Source of the DNA: Roseovarius mucosus DSM 17069
GTDB taxonomy: Bacteria; Pseudomonadota; Alphaproteobacteria; Rhodobacterales; Rhodobacteraceae
DNA: 64,000 nucleotides
Assembly (NCBI RefSeq): GCF_000768555.3
Contig: NZ_KN293980.1
Span: 344,947-408,946 of the forward strand
Direction of reading: 5' to 3'
Shown: piece after piece, positions 51,236 to 59,959 of the stretch
Numbering within the stretch: the first letter of the stretch is position 1
Layout: each line of letters begins with the position of its first letter
The notes under the pieces: model-generated
Told to the model about the DNA's origin: nothing
The model's input: only the letters and a program-made list of their open reading frames with translations
The model's database searches: none
Position numbers and translations under genes: made by a program

Positions 51236-52273
51236 TCAGACCATCTTTTCGCCGCCGCGTCCGGCGAGCGTTATCTTGCCCTCGTCCGAGAGGCGGCGGG
51301 CGACGGTGATGACCTGCTTCTGGGCCTCTTGCACCTGGCTTAGGCGCACCGGGCCCATGGCCTCCATTTCGTCCATGATATTGGCGGCGGCGCGGGCCGA
51401 AACACAGCCCAGAAGCTTGTCGCGTAGGGTGGGATTGGCCCCCTTGAGGGCGAGAATCAGAATGTCGCTCTCGATCTCGCGCAGCACGGTTTGCAGAGCG
51501 CGCTCGTCGGATTTGATGAGGTAATCGAACACAAAGAGGTTGTCCTGAATATCCTCGGATAGCGTTTTGTCATCCTTGCGGATGTCCTTCATGATCCGCT
51601 CTTCCATGTCCTGACGGGTGAAGTTCATGATCCGAGCAGCGGCCTTGACGCCGCCGATCTGCGAGGCGCGCAGGGTGGTGTTGGCCTTGAACTTGGCGCG
51701 CATCACCTCTTCGAGGTCGCGCAGCGCCTCGGGTTGCACGGTGTTGAGCGTGGCGATGCGGCGGATGATTTCGGGCTGTGCCTCGGGCGGCAGCAGTTTG
51801 AGCACTTCTGCCCCCTGGGCATAGTCGAGCGAGGCGATGACCAGCGCCATGATCTGGGGATGTTCATCCTGGATCAGTTCGGCTACGGCAGAGGGGTCCA
51901 TCCAGTCGAGGATTTCAATCGGGCGTTCGCTGTTGGAGGGCACGATGCGCGAGAGCACTGATTGCGCCTTGTGCGCGCCAAGTGCCTGATCGAGCACGTG
52001 CCGCACATAATTACCCGCGCCAATGCCGATTCCGGTCTGATTGCTGACCAGTCCGAGAAATTCGTTGAGCACGGCATCGACCGTGTCATGGTCGACACCC
52101 TGCACGGTGAACATCGCCTCACCCAACACCTGCACTTCGGACGGGGAGAGGGCGCGCAGAATCTGGGCGGCGGTCTCTTCGCCAAAGACCATCATCAGGA
52201 TGGCGGCCTTTTGTACCGGGGTCAGGTCGGCACCGGGGCGGGCACCGGCAGGGGCAGGCAGCGCGAGGGTCAT
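51236..52273 (-). CDS. fliG: Flagellar motor switch protein FliG
   Basis: This 345-residue rotor protein has the FliG order: N-terminal LTPVQKAAILMMVFGEETAAQI, the EHPQ motif in IQDEHPQIMALVIASLDY, and GGVKAAARIMNFTRQDMEERI. The C-terminal torque domain has FVFDYLIKSDERALQTVLREI and LLGCVSARAAANIMDEMEAMGPV. It joins FliF and turns the motor by contact with MotA. The start overlaps the fliF stop. Confidence 0.95.
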   Translation of the reverse strand: MTLALPAPAGARPGADLTPVQKAAILMMVFGEETAAQILRALSPSEVQVLGEAMFTVQGVDHDTVDAVLNEFLGLVSNQTGIGIGAGNYVRHVLDQALGAHKAQSVLSRIVPSNSERPIEILDWMDPSAVAELIQDEHPQIMALVIASLDYAQGAEVLKLLPPEAQPEIIRRIATLNTVQPEALRDLEEVMRAKFKANTTLRASQIGGVKAAARIMNFTRQDMEERIMKDIRKDDKTLSEDIQDNLFVFDYLIKSDERALQTVLREIESDILILALKGANPTLRDKLLGCVSARAAANIMDEMEAMGPVRLSQVQEAQKQVITVARRLSDEGKITLAGRGGEKMV

Positions 52274-53964
52274 GGACGGTCCTCACCAGTGGGGGCTATC
52301 ATGGATTTGAAGACGCCTGCGATACGGTTGGTCTCGGCCCCTGCCATCTGGCGCAGGAGGTCGATCTTTTCCTCATATGTGATGGCCCCGTTGAGATCTT
52401 CGGCGTTGGGCGCTGCGGTCTCAAGGCGCTGGCGCAGGGCAGACAGGCTCTCGCCGCGGGGTACTTCGATGGCGTCGCCATAGGTCATGCCGGTGGTGGC
52501 GGTGGTGGCCCCGACAGGCGGGAGCAGGCGGTTGAGGATCGGACGCACGACACCCAGCACGATGATGCCAAAGAGCGCCAGTTGTGCGAGGGTTCGACCC
52601 AAAGTGGGCAGCCAGGCAGCGTCGTACCAGCGTTCGGCAGAGATCATCGACGGGGCAACGACAAAGGGCGCACTTGCCACGGTGACGATATCGCCGCGGG
52701 TCTCGTCAAAGCCGATGGCGGAGCGGGTCAACGCCTCGATTTCCGCGAGCGGCACGCCCTCGGGGGCTGGTGCCGCGTCACCTTCGGCTGGGGCTGCGGG
52801 CGTGGGCAGGCGGTGCAAGAGCACGGCGGCATGCACGCGGTTGATCTGGGCGGTCTGGGGCTGGCGGGTTTCTACCCGGCGGCTGACCTCGTAATTGCGG
52901 GTCGAGGATCTGGCGCTGTTGGTGGTGCCGTTCTTGGCCGCTTGGCTGGCGGCGTCGGCCATCTGCGCCTCATTGGGGGGCGTGTTGGCGACAGCACCGG
53001 GAATGCCGCCAGCTTGAGCGCCGGAGGTTTGCTGGCTGCTGCTCTGCTCGCTGCGTAGGGCGGTGTCGGGCAGGTATTCTTCGCTGGTGATTTCAGAGCG
53101 GGTGAAATCCATATCCAGCGTCACCTCCACGGCGGCATTGCCTGCGCCCACGATGGGCGTGAGGAGCGCCAGCACCCGGTCGCGGTAAACGGCTTCCAGT
53201 CTTCGCTGATGCTGCATCTGGCGGTCGGCTTCGGCCTGCACCGGGTCTTCTTCGGGGCTGGTCAGGAGCGTGCCTGTCTGGTCCACGACCGAGACATTGC
53301 CGCGCGGCATGTCGGGCACGGCGGCGGCAACAAGGCTGACAATGGCACGCACCTGTGACTGATCGAGGGTCATGCCGGGGGCAAGTTCCAGGAAAACGGA
53401 CGCGCGCGGCGGCTGACTGTCGCGGACAAAGGCGCTGCGTTCCGGCAAGGCCAGATGCACGCGGGCGGCGCGCACCGGGCGTAACTCCTGGATCGAGCGG
53501 GCAAGGTCCAGTTCCTGCATCCGGCGCAGGCGCGCGGATTCAATCTGGCGCGAGGTGCCCATAGGCATCTCGTCAATTGCCGACATGCCGTCGGTTGCCC
53601 CTGCGGGCAGGCCCTGGGTGGCCAAGAGCATCCGGGCGCTGTGAAACTGATCGGCGGCCACGGTGAGAGCGCCAGAGGAGGGGTCAAGCTGCGCGTCCAT
53701 ACCAGCGGCGGTCAGCGCGTCGAGAGCACGGGATTTCTCGGCCTCGGGCAGACCTGCATGCAGGGTTACGCGGTCGGCAGGGGCCAGAAGCAGCCATGCC
53801 GCCAGCCCAAGTGTCACGACCAGCAGCACGCCAATCGCGGGCAGGGCGCGGCGCAAGGCCGGCTGGGCCATGAACCCATCCATGCCCGAGAGAGCGAGGC
53901 GCGCACGCTGCACAAGCGACGTGGCGCCAGCCTGAGCCGGGAGAGTGGTTTGCTGTCCGTCCAT
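52270..53964 (-). CDS. fliF: Flagellar MS-ring protein FliF
   Basis: This 564-residue MS-ring protein has a first membrane helix ALPAIGVLLVVTLGLAAWLLL and the ring-building secretin-like domain with YHSAR-like FHSARMLLATQGLPAG. RVHLALPERSAFVRDSQPPRASV is strongly conserved. A Ser/Thr/Gly-rich loop follows, then the second helix LAQLALFGIIVLGVV and the C-terminal FliG-binding tail. Length and layout are normal. Confidence 0.95.
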   Translation of the reverse strand: MDGQQTTLPAQAGATSLVQRARLALSGMDGFMAQPALRRALPAIGVLLVVTLGLAAWLLLAPADRVTLHAGLPEAEKSRALDALTAAGMDAQLDPSSGALTVAADQFHSARMLLATQGLPAGATDGMSAIDEMPMGTSRQIESARLRRMQELDLARSIQELRPVRAARVHLALPERSAFVRDSQPPRASVFLELAPGMTLDQSQVRAIVSLVAAAVPDMPRGNVSVVDQTGTLLTSPEEDPVQAEADRQMQHQRRLEAVYRDRVLALLTPIVGAGNAAVEVTLDMDFTRSEITSEEYLPDTALRSEQSSSQQTSGAQAGGIPGAVANTPPNEAQMADAASQAAKNGTTNSARSSTRNYEVSRRVETRQPQTAQINRVHAAVLLHRLPTPAAPAEGDAAPAPEGVPLAEIEALTRSAIGFDETRGDIVTVASAPFVVAPSMISAERWYDAAWLPTLGRTLAQLALFGIIVLGVVRPILNRLLPPVGATTATTGMTYGDAIEVPRGESLSALRQRLETAAPNAEDLNGAITYEEKIDLLRQMAGAETNRIAGVFKSMIAPTGEDRP

Positions 53965-53995
53965 AGTCTCTACTTCCGTGGTTCTCGTCTGGGCC

Positions 53996-54322
53996 TCAGA
54001 CCGGCATATTCATGATGTCGCGATAGGCGGTGAGCGCCTTGTTGCGGACCTGCATCGTCATCTGGAACCCAAGCGACGCGACCTGTTGTTCGACCATCAC
54101 GGCAGCGAGGTTCTCGGTGCGCCCGGTCTCAAAATCGCGGGCGGCCTGTGCGGCCTTGCCCTGTTGGGCATTCACGCTCTCGACCGCCTTGCCCAACCGT
54201 TCGGCAAAGCCCGGCCCCTGCGCGTCGGCCATGGCGGTCGGGCGCTGAATAGGGTCAGGGCGAGATGCCGCCTGCGAGGCGTGCATCATGCTGACAGAAG
54301 AGGAGATGCCGGTCAGGCTCAT
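53996..54322 (-). CDS. fliE: Flagellar hook-basal body protein FliE
   Basis: This 108-residue rod-junction protein has the FliE mark near its end: VEQQVASLGFQMTMQVRNKALTAYRDIMNM, shown in pieces as SLGFQMTMQVRNKALTAY. The upstream helix is FAERLGKAVESVNAQQGKA. It joins the MS ring to the rod. It lies between the fleT-like regulator and fliF in the leftward operon. Confidence 0.92.
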   Translation of the reverse strand: MSLTGISSSVSMMHASQAASRPDPIQRPTAMADAQGPGFAERLGKAVESVNAQQGKAAQAARDFETGRTENLAAVMVEQQVASLGFQMTMQVRNKALTAYRDIMNMPV

Positions 54323-54334
54323 GGCAGGTCAGGA

Positions 54335-55471
54335 TCAGGCGGCGAGAGAGGCGAAAACCGCGGTGGGGCGGGCGGCGGACAGAGAGGTGGGGCGGGCAAC
54401 AAGCATGATGTGTTCAGGTGCAATCACCATGCCATCGGCCAGAACCAGCGCGCGCTGCATGACGTTTTCCAGTTCGCGCACATTGCCGGGCCAGGAATGG
54501 CCGGCAAGGATGTCGCAAGCCTCGGGTGACAAAAGCGGCGTGGGCAGGCCCTCGGGTGTGTGGCGGCGCAGCATCGCTTGGGCCAGCACCGGCACGTCCT
54601 GCGGACGCGCAGAGAGGGCCAGCGTTTCCAGCGGGAACACGTTGAGGCGATAGTAGAGGTCTTCGCGGAAGGTGCCGCGCGCGATTTCGGCCTCCATATC
54701 GCGGTTGGAGGTGGCGAGGATGCGGACATCGACTGGGGCTTCGGTTTGGCTACCGAGTGGGGTCACGACCTTTTCCTGAATGACGCGCAGGAGTTTGGCC
54801 TGAAGCGCCATCGGCATTTCGGAAATCTCGTCAAGGAGCAGCGTGCCGCCATCTGCGGCGCGCAGATAGCCCTTGTTGGCGGTGTTGGCACCGGTGAAGG
54901 CCCCTTTTTCATGGCCGAAGAGCAGCGCTTCGAGCATGTTCTCGGGGATTGCGGCGCAGTTGATGGCGACAAAGGGCTTGTCAGCGCGGGGCGAAGCCGC
55001 ATGGATCAGGCGCGACAGCACTTCCTTGCCGCTGCCGGTGGGGCCGTTGATAAAGACGCTGACGTCAAAGCGGGCAACGCGGCGGGCCATGTCGATGAGA
55101 GCGCCCGAGTTCGGATCGGCGGCGACCATAGTGCCAAAAGGGGCTGCCAAGAGATCGGCCACGGCCATCAGAGCTGCATCGCGCAGAGCGGGCAGGCCGC
55201 TGTCGGGCAGCGATACGGTCAGCATGCGTCCGCCCAGATCCTCGCGCAGGGCAAATTCTGCGGCCTGACCCTCGATCACCACGATGCGTTTCGCCCCCAG
55301 CTTGCGGGCCAGTTCCACCAGCGCGCGCTGGTCGGTCACGGGTGCGCCCTGAACAAGCGTGTGACAGGTGGGCTGATAGCCGATGCGGACATTCAGACGG
55401 CGCCCGTCGAGCAGCGCCTTGAGGGCCTGTGCCTGAGGGAAATTCGCGGCGGTGATGCAGATGTCGGCCAT
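54335..55471 (-). CDS. fleT: Sigma-54 flagellar activator without DNA-binding domain (FleT-like)
   Basis: This 378-residue AAA+ activator has a degenerate N-terminal domain of about 120 residues with no clear phosphorylation Asp. The core is complete: Walker A GPTGSGKE (143-150), the sigma-54 loop GAFTGA (190-195), Walker B TLLLDE (210-215) and the WPGNVRELENVMQRA helix. After residue 340 it ends in VARPTSLSAARPTAVF with no Fis-type helix-turn-helix. Rhodobacter sphaeroides FleT, encoded just before fliEFGHIJ, is known for the same lack. It probably works with a FleQ-type partner outside this window. A sigma-54 promoter lies just upstream. Confidence 0.85.
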   Translation of the reverse strand: MADICITAANFPQAQALKALLDGRRLNVRIGYQPTCHTLVQGAPVTDQRALVELARKLGAKRIVVIEGQAAEFALREDLGGRMLTVSLPDSGLPALRDAALMAVADLLAAPFGTMVAADPNSGALIDMARRVARFDVSVFINGPTGSGKEVLSRLIHAASPRADKPFVAINCAAIPENMLEALLFGHEKGAFTGANTANKGYLRAADGGTLLLDEISEMPMALQAKLLRVIQEKVVTPLGSQTEAPVDVRILATSNRDMEAEIARGTFREDLYYRLNVFPLETLALSARPQDVPVLAQAMLRRHTPEGLPTPLLSPEACDILAGHSWPGNVRELENVMQRALVLADGMVIAPEHIMLVARPTSLSAARPTAVFASLAA

Positions 55472-55505
55472 GGGAAACCTCGTTGATTGCGATATGAAAT
55501 CTGTA

Positions 55506-55521
55506 AGCAGGGATCATGCCA
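55506..55521 (-). promoter_or_regulatory. Sigma-54 promoter of fleT-fliEFGHIJ
   Basis: On the minus strand TGGCATGATCCCTGCT matches the consensus TGGCACGN4TTGCW at all but two positions, with correct GG to GC spacing. The start of transcription would be near 55496, some 25 bp before the fleT ATG. Confidence 0.75.
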
Positions 55522-55835
55522 TGCGGGTTTTGGGGCCATTTGGACCGCAAAATTGGCCAATCGCGTGGGATTGCGAGGAAATTTGGCTCTCAGAACCGGG
55601 AAAACGTCGCAAATCCGACGAAAACGGGGAATGTCGATCGTTGCCTGTCGAAGCTTCGTCGCCCGGTGAGATGTTTGATGCTGTCCTTTGGGTCGCTTTG
55701 CACTTTCACCGCAGTTTCTCGCCAAAAGCGATCATCCTCGCTCCAAAGATACTCGGGAGATATGTCGCCGGGGCGCTCACATTTTTGAGCAAGGGTCCGT
55801 TTGGAAACTCAGAAGAGCTCAACTGGTAGGCAACA
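55522..55835. other. Divergent motility intergenic region, no assigned gene
   Basis: This space upstream of the sigma-54 promoter toward the 55836 gene is lower in GC than its neighbours. A 125-codon frame on the plus strand (55452-55829) overlaps the fleT 5' end and promoter and resembles nothing I know, so I do not call it. Activator (FleQ-type) sites could lie here. I found no convincing sigma-28 or sigma-54 promoter facing right. Confidence 0.35.
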
Positions 55836-56144
55836 ATGTTATCGAAAACGTATCATCTCAAGTTTCCAAGCCTCGATGCGGCACAGATCGCGGCCCCTTT
55901 CATCACGGAGATTCTGGGGAATGCGATTCCGGAATGCCGTATCTCAGGCTTGACCGTCATGATTGGCAAAGAGGGTGACATTTCCGTCAACTTGTTCTTT
56001 CCAAGTATCGCGGACCTCAAGAATTTCGAAAAGAAGCACGGGGGCTTTATCCAGACGATGAAGAAAACCTTTCTCTTTCGATCTACCGGCTTCGAGGGCG
56101 TCTGTATTTTCAATTTCGATGGGAATGCCGAAGATGCCGCCTGA
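55836..56144 (+). CDS. Unrecognised 102-residue protein before cheA
   Basis: This protein (MLSKTYHLKFPSLDAAQ... ending FNFDGNAEDAA) is soluble, mixed alpha/beta in look, with Phe-rich segments such as VNLFFPSIADLKNF and KKTFLFRSTGFEGV. No motif is known to me. Codon use is less GC-biased than in the neighbouring genes, which may mean transfer or a short regulatory protein. It lies between two sigma-54 promoters, 139 bp before cheA and on the same strand. A role in the chemosensory system is possible from position alone. Confidence 0.6.
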   Translation: MLSKTYHLKFPSLDAAQIAAPFITEILGNAIPECRISGLTVMIGKEGDISVNLFFPSIADLKNFEKKHGGFIQTMKKTFLFRSTGFEGVCIFNFDGNAEDAA

Positions 56145-56159
56145 CGGCGCTTCGTAGTC

Positions 56160-56175
56160 TGGCACGCCGGTTGCA
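56160..56175 (+). promoter_or_regulatory. Sigma-54 promoter of the cheA operon
   Basis: TGGCACGCCGGTTGCA matches the sigma-54 consensus exactly at every defined position. The start of transcription would be near 56186, leaving a leader of about 98 bases before cheA. It makes the chemotaxis genes part of the same sigma-54 hierarchy as fleT-fliEFGHIJ. Confidence 0.85.
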
Positions 56176-56283
56176 GTCCTGCGTGCAGATGTCACCGGCA
56201 ATCAAGCCGACAGTTTGAGAAAGACCTGATCACATGGCGAGTGTGTTCCCAAACAAACTGTGTCCTGAACGAGGGCCGCAGGC

Positions 56284-57495
56284 ATGACGGCGCGTGCAGA
56301 GCAGGTGCCCGAGCAGGCCTCGGGCGGCGCGTTGTTGCGCGTTTCGTCAGATAAGATCGGGCGCTTGATGGACCTCGTGGGAGAGTTGTCGCTGTCGGTA
56401 TCCGAAACTATCAACGCGCCGGAACTGGCCAATCTCGACCTTGTGGGGTTCGAGGCGGCCGCGCATCGCCTGTCGATGATCGTAGGCGAGGTGCAGGACG
56501 CCGCGAGTGAACTGCGGTTGGTGCCGGTGGATGAGGTGTTTCGCAGGCTCAAGCGCATGGTGCGCGAATTGCAGCGCGAGACTGGAAAACAGATCGACCT
56601 CGTGATGCGTGGCGAGGATACATCAATCGACAAGCTGGTGGCGGATCGGCTTTACGATCCGCTGCTGCACGTGGTGCGCAATTCCGCCGATCATGGGCTG
56701 GAGCCGCCGGCCGAGCGCGAGGCGGCGGGCAAATCGCCTGCGGGGCGTATTATCCTGTCGGCCGCGCAGGTGGGCAGCGAAGTGCGGATTCAGGTGATCG
56801 ACGACGGGCGCGGGCTGAACCGGGATAAAATCTTGTCCAAGGCGCGCGAGCGGGGTCTGTTTGGCCCGACCGAAGAGCCCGAAGATGCCGCCGTCTGGAA
56901 AGCGATCTTCGAACCTGGCTTTTCAACCGCCGAGTCGGTGACGACCCTGTCGGGGCGCGGCGTGGGTATGGATGTGCTCAATACCACGATGAAGGACCTG
57001 CGCGGGCGCATCGGGGTGCAGAGCGAAGAAGGCAAAGGCACAACCGTGTCGTTGCATATTCCGGTGTCGCTGGCGTTTCTAGATAGCGTGATCCTGCGGC
57101 TGGGCACGCAGCTCTATTGCGTGCCGATCGACGACATTGCCGAGATCGTCAAACCCGGCTTTGGGGATCATCTGGCCTTGGCCGCCGAGGGTGGGTGCGA
57201 AATGCTGCGGCAGCGGGATCGGTTCATTCCGGTCTGCCGGCTGGAAAAATTTTTCGACGGCATGCGCAGTGAACTGCCGCCGTTGTCGGAAATGGTCTTC
57301 ATCGTGTTCGAGTCGACCTCTGGACCGATTGCCGTGCCGGTCGATGAAATCCTTGATCGTCAGCAGGTGGTGATGAAGCCGCTTGAGGGCACGCTGACGC
57401 GGGTGCGCGCGAGCTGGGGCTTTGCGCTCTTGTCCTCGGGCGAGGTGGCGATGGTGCTTGATTGCGAGCGGCTGGCTAACGGAGGCGGGCGGTGA
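56284..57495 (+). CDS. cheA: CheA histidine kinase lacking P1 and P2 (CheA4-like)
   Basis: This 403-residue protein begins directly with the dimerisation domain P3 (LLRVSSDKIGRLMDLVGELS, residues 17-80). The ATPase domain P4 follows: N box LHVVRNSADHGLE, G1 IDDGRGLN, F box EPGFSTAES, and G2 SGRGVGMDVL with GKGTTVSL. It ends with the CheW-like P5 domain. No HPt histidine is present, so it cannot autophosphorylate in the usual way. It should phosphorylate the separate HPt protein encoded at 62419, as R. sphaeroides CheA4 does for CheA3. A sigma-54 promoter lies upstream, and cheR follows with an overlap. Confidence 0.92.
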   Translation: MTARAEQVPEQASGGALLRVSSDKIGRLMDLVGELSLSVSETINAPELANLDLVGFEAAAHRLSMIVGEVQDAASELRLVPVDEVFRRLKRMVRELQRETGKQIDLVMRGEDTSIDKLVADRLYDPLLHVVRNSADHGLEPPAEREAAGKSPAGRIILSAAQVGSEVRIQVIDDGRGLNRDKILSKARERGLFGPTEEPEDAAVWKAIFEPGFSTAESVTTLSGRGVGMDVLNTTMKDLRGRIGVQSEEGKGTTVSLHIPVSLAFLDSVILRLGTQLYCVPIDDIAEIVKPGFGDHLALAAEGGCEMLRQRDRFIPVCRLEKFFDGMRSELPPLSEMVFIVFESTSGPIAVPVDEILDRQQVVMKPLEGTLTRVRASWGFALLSSGEVAMVLDCERLANGGGR

Positions 57496-58304
57496 TGCAG
57501 GTCCACGCGGATCAGGCCGGATTCGAGCAGCTGCGCGATTGGTTGAGCCGCCGCTGCGGGATCACCTTTGGCCCGTCCAAGGCCAATTTGCTGCGGCAGC
57601 GTATGGAGCGCGTTTTGCGGCGGTTCGGACTGCCTGATCTGAACCATCTGGCACGTGAATTGGACCGCGCAGGCGCGCAGGACCTTCAGCTTGCGGTGCT
57701 GCATGCGGCCTCAATCAACCATACCTATTTCTTCCGCGAGATCGAGGTATTGGACAATTTTATGGATCTGGCCTTGCCCGAACTCAAGGAGCGCCCCGAA
57801 TTCCGGTTTTGGTCGGCTGCCTGTTCCAGTGGGGAGGAGGCCTATACGCTCGGGATCATGCTGGCCGAGCGGTTGGGGTCTGGCGTGCTCAACCGCACGC
57901 ATATTCTGGGCACCGATATCAGCGAGCCGGTGGTCGAGCGGGCCGAGTTGGGCATCTATTCCGCCCGTCAGTTTTCGCAGACCGACCCTGCGCGGGTGAA
58001 GCGCTGGTTCACGCCTGCGGGGCTGGATCAATATCGGGTGGCACCTGAATTGCGCGGGGCTTGTACCTTTCGACGCATGAACCTCAAGGCGACTCCCTAT
58101 CCGTTCAACCGCCCGTTTCAGGCCGTCTTCTGCCGCAACGTGCTCTACTATTTCGACCGGGCCGATCAGGTTGCCACGGTGAATGCCCTCTATGACGTGG
58201 TCGAGCCGGGTGGCTGGCTGATCACCTCTGTGACGGAGTCCGTGCGCCAACTGGGCACCCTCTGGGAGCCTGTCGCCACCGGTCTTTACCGAAGGAGGTC
58301 ATAA
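57495..58304 (+). CDS. cheR: CheR chemoreceptor methyltransferase
   Basis: This 269-residue enzyme methylates glutamates on chemoreceptors using S-adenosylmethionine. The N-terminal helical domain carries GITFGPSKANLLRQRMERVL. The SAM-binding motif FWSAACSSGEEAYTLGIML and the FCRNVLYYFDRA block are typical CheR. ATG 57495 is favoured (TGATG overlap with cheA), a GTG lies one codon before it. The stop overlaps cheB by one base. It pairs with cheB for adaptation. Confidence 0.94.
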   Translation: MQVHADQAGFEQLRDWLSRRCGITFGPSKANLLRQRMERVLRRFGLPDLNHLARELDRAGAQDLQLAVLHAASINHTYFFREIEVLDNFMDLALPELKERPEFRFWSAACSSGEEAYTLGIMLAERLGSGVLNRTHILGTDISEPVVERAELGIYSARQFSQTDPARVKRWFTPAGLDQYRVAPELRGACTFRRMNLKATPYPFNRPFQAVFCRNVLYYFDRADQVATVNALYDVVEPGGWLITSVTESVRQLGTLWEPVATGLYRRRS

Positions 58305-59432
58305 TGACCCGCTCTGCTGCACCCGTAACGGTGCTTGTTGTCGATGATTCAAGTTTCTTCCGGCGTTTCTTGACCCGGACCCTTGGCGCTGATCCTGGAA
58401 TCGAGGTGATCGGCGAGGCCGCGAGCGCCGAAGAGGCGTATGACTTTGTCATGGTGCGCCGCCCGGATGTGATCACGCTCGATCTGGAAATGCCGGGGCT
58501 TGGCGGTATGGAATTCCTGCGTCAGACCACGGCGCGGCTGCGTATCCCGACCATCGTGGTGTCCTCGACAACCCAGCTTGGGGCGCGGCGCAGTATCGAG
58601 GCGCTGGAGGCCGGGGCGGTCGATGTGATGCCCAAGCCGCAAGGCGTGGCACCGGGCATGATGGACACGATCGCACTGGCAACCATAGCTGCGCGTGTGC
58701 GGGCGGTGGCGCAGGTCGATATGCAGCGGATGCAGACCTCGGTCGCGGTTGCCGCGCCAGTGTCGTCGCCAGTCCTTGCGACACCTGTGCTGTCGCGTGA
58801 GTGGGTGATCGCGCTTGGGGCCTCGACGGGCGGGGTGCAGGCGCTGGGCACCGTCTTGCAGGCGTTGCCTGTCGATTGCCCGCCTGTCGTCATTGTTCAG
58901 CACATGCCCGCCGGCTTTACCGAGGCTTTTGCCCGACGGCTCAATGCGACCTGTGCCATCGAGGTGCGCGAGGCCCCGACAGGGCGACCGGCTCAGCCCC
59001 GGTCTGGCCCTCATTGCGCCGGGAGGTGAGCGGCATATGCGCCTGCGCCGTGCCGCTGCGGGTGGCTTGGCGGTCGAGGTGACGGCAGGCGATCCGGTTT
59101 GTTATTCGACGCCGTCGATCGACGTTCTGCTGACATCGGCCGCTAAAGTTGCTGCGCCGCGCCTGAGTGCCGCTGTGCTGACCGGTATGGGCAGCGACGG
59201 TGCCAACGGATTGCTGGCTGCGCGTCTCGCTGGGGCGCAGACCTTTGTTCAGGACGAGGCCACATCGCTGGTCTACGGCATGCCCGCGCGCGCGTGGGAG
59301 AGAGGGGCGGCGCTGGCACAAGTGCCGCTCGACCAGATGGCGGAGAAACTGCTGGCTTCGGTTGGCACGACATCTGCAACCCAGCGGGCAACTGCCGCCC
59401 CGGCCCCCCGAATGACCCATAGAGGAGTCTGA
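58304..59432 (+). pseudogene. cheB: CheB methylesterase, frameshifted by one C (possible base-call error)
   Basis: The receiver domain (VLVVDDSSFFRRFL, Asp60 in TLDLEMPGLGG) and the first half of the esterase domain (Ser in ALGASTGGVQAL, His in IVQHMPAGFTEAF) read in one frame up to VREAPTGR. The second half (DRLSPGLALIAPGG, and the catalytic Asp in LTGMGSDGANGLL) is in another frame, ending at 59432. Dropping one base from the C run at 58974-58977 gives EARQGDRLSPGLA and a normal CheB of about 375 residues. It follows cheR with its own AGGAGG site. As all other che genes are intact, a base-call error is likely. If real, receptor adaptation would be lost. Confidence 0.85.
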
Positions 59433-59434
59433 CC

Positions 59435-59956
59435 ATGACTAAAACCGCGTTAGCCGATACGCAGACACCACAGACCGAGCTCCAGGCCGAGCCGTCGGAT
59501 TCCATCGACACCATGTATCTGACCTTTCCGGTCGGATCGGAACTCTATGGGGTGTCGATCGGAGTTGTGACCGAGATTGTCGGGCTGCAACGTATCATGA
59601 GCGTGCCGGACGTGCCGCATTACATCAAGGGTGTGATCAACCTGCGTGGCAAGGTGATCCCGCTTATGGATGTGCGCCTGCGCTTTGGTATGCCGGACAA
59701 GGCCTATGATGACCGCACCGTGGTGATCGTGCTGCAAGTGAGCGATGCGCCGGTGGGTCTGATTGTTGATGGCGTCAACGAGGTGCTCGACATTCCGGCG
59801 AGCCAGATTGACCGGACACATAGTTTCTCGGGCTCCGAGGGCCGCAGCCTTGTGTTGGGGTTGGGTCGTCTGGAGGAGCGAGTGGCGATCCTGCTCAATG
59901 TCAACCTTCTGGTCGAGGATGACGCCCTCATCCCGCCGATGATGGCCGAGGCCTGA
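59435..59956 (+). CDS. cheW: CheW coupling protein
   Basis: This 173-residue adaptor has an N-terminal acidic tail of about 30 residues and one CheW SH3-like double barrel. Blocks are YLTFPVGSELYGVSIGVVTEI, IKGVINLRGKVIPLMDVRLRF and VGLIVDGVNEVLDIP. It links CheA to the receptor. A GGAG site precedes its ATG two bases after the cheB stop. It is placed directly before the soluble receptor gene. Confidence 0.95.
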   Translation: MTKTALADTQTPQTELQAEPSDSIDTMYLTFPVGSELYGVSIGVVTEIVGLQRIMSVPDVPHYIKGVINLRGKVIPLMDVRLRFGMPDKAYDDRTVVIVLQVSDAPVGLIVDGVNEVLDIPASQIDRTHSFSGSEGRSLVLGLGRLEERVAILLNVNLLVEDDALIPPMMAEA

Positions 59957-59959
59957 TCC

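Noticed and set aside
55452-55829. 125-codon frame in the fleT/55836 gap
   Set aside because: It starts inside fleT, runs over the sigma-54 promoter and resembles no family. Kept only as a remark on the intergenic region.
56284-57495. Truncated or decayed cheA
   Set aside because: All kinase boxes and P5 are intact, and a separate HPt protein is encoded in the same operon. The absence of P1/P2 is therefore a design, not damage.
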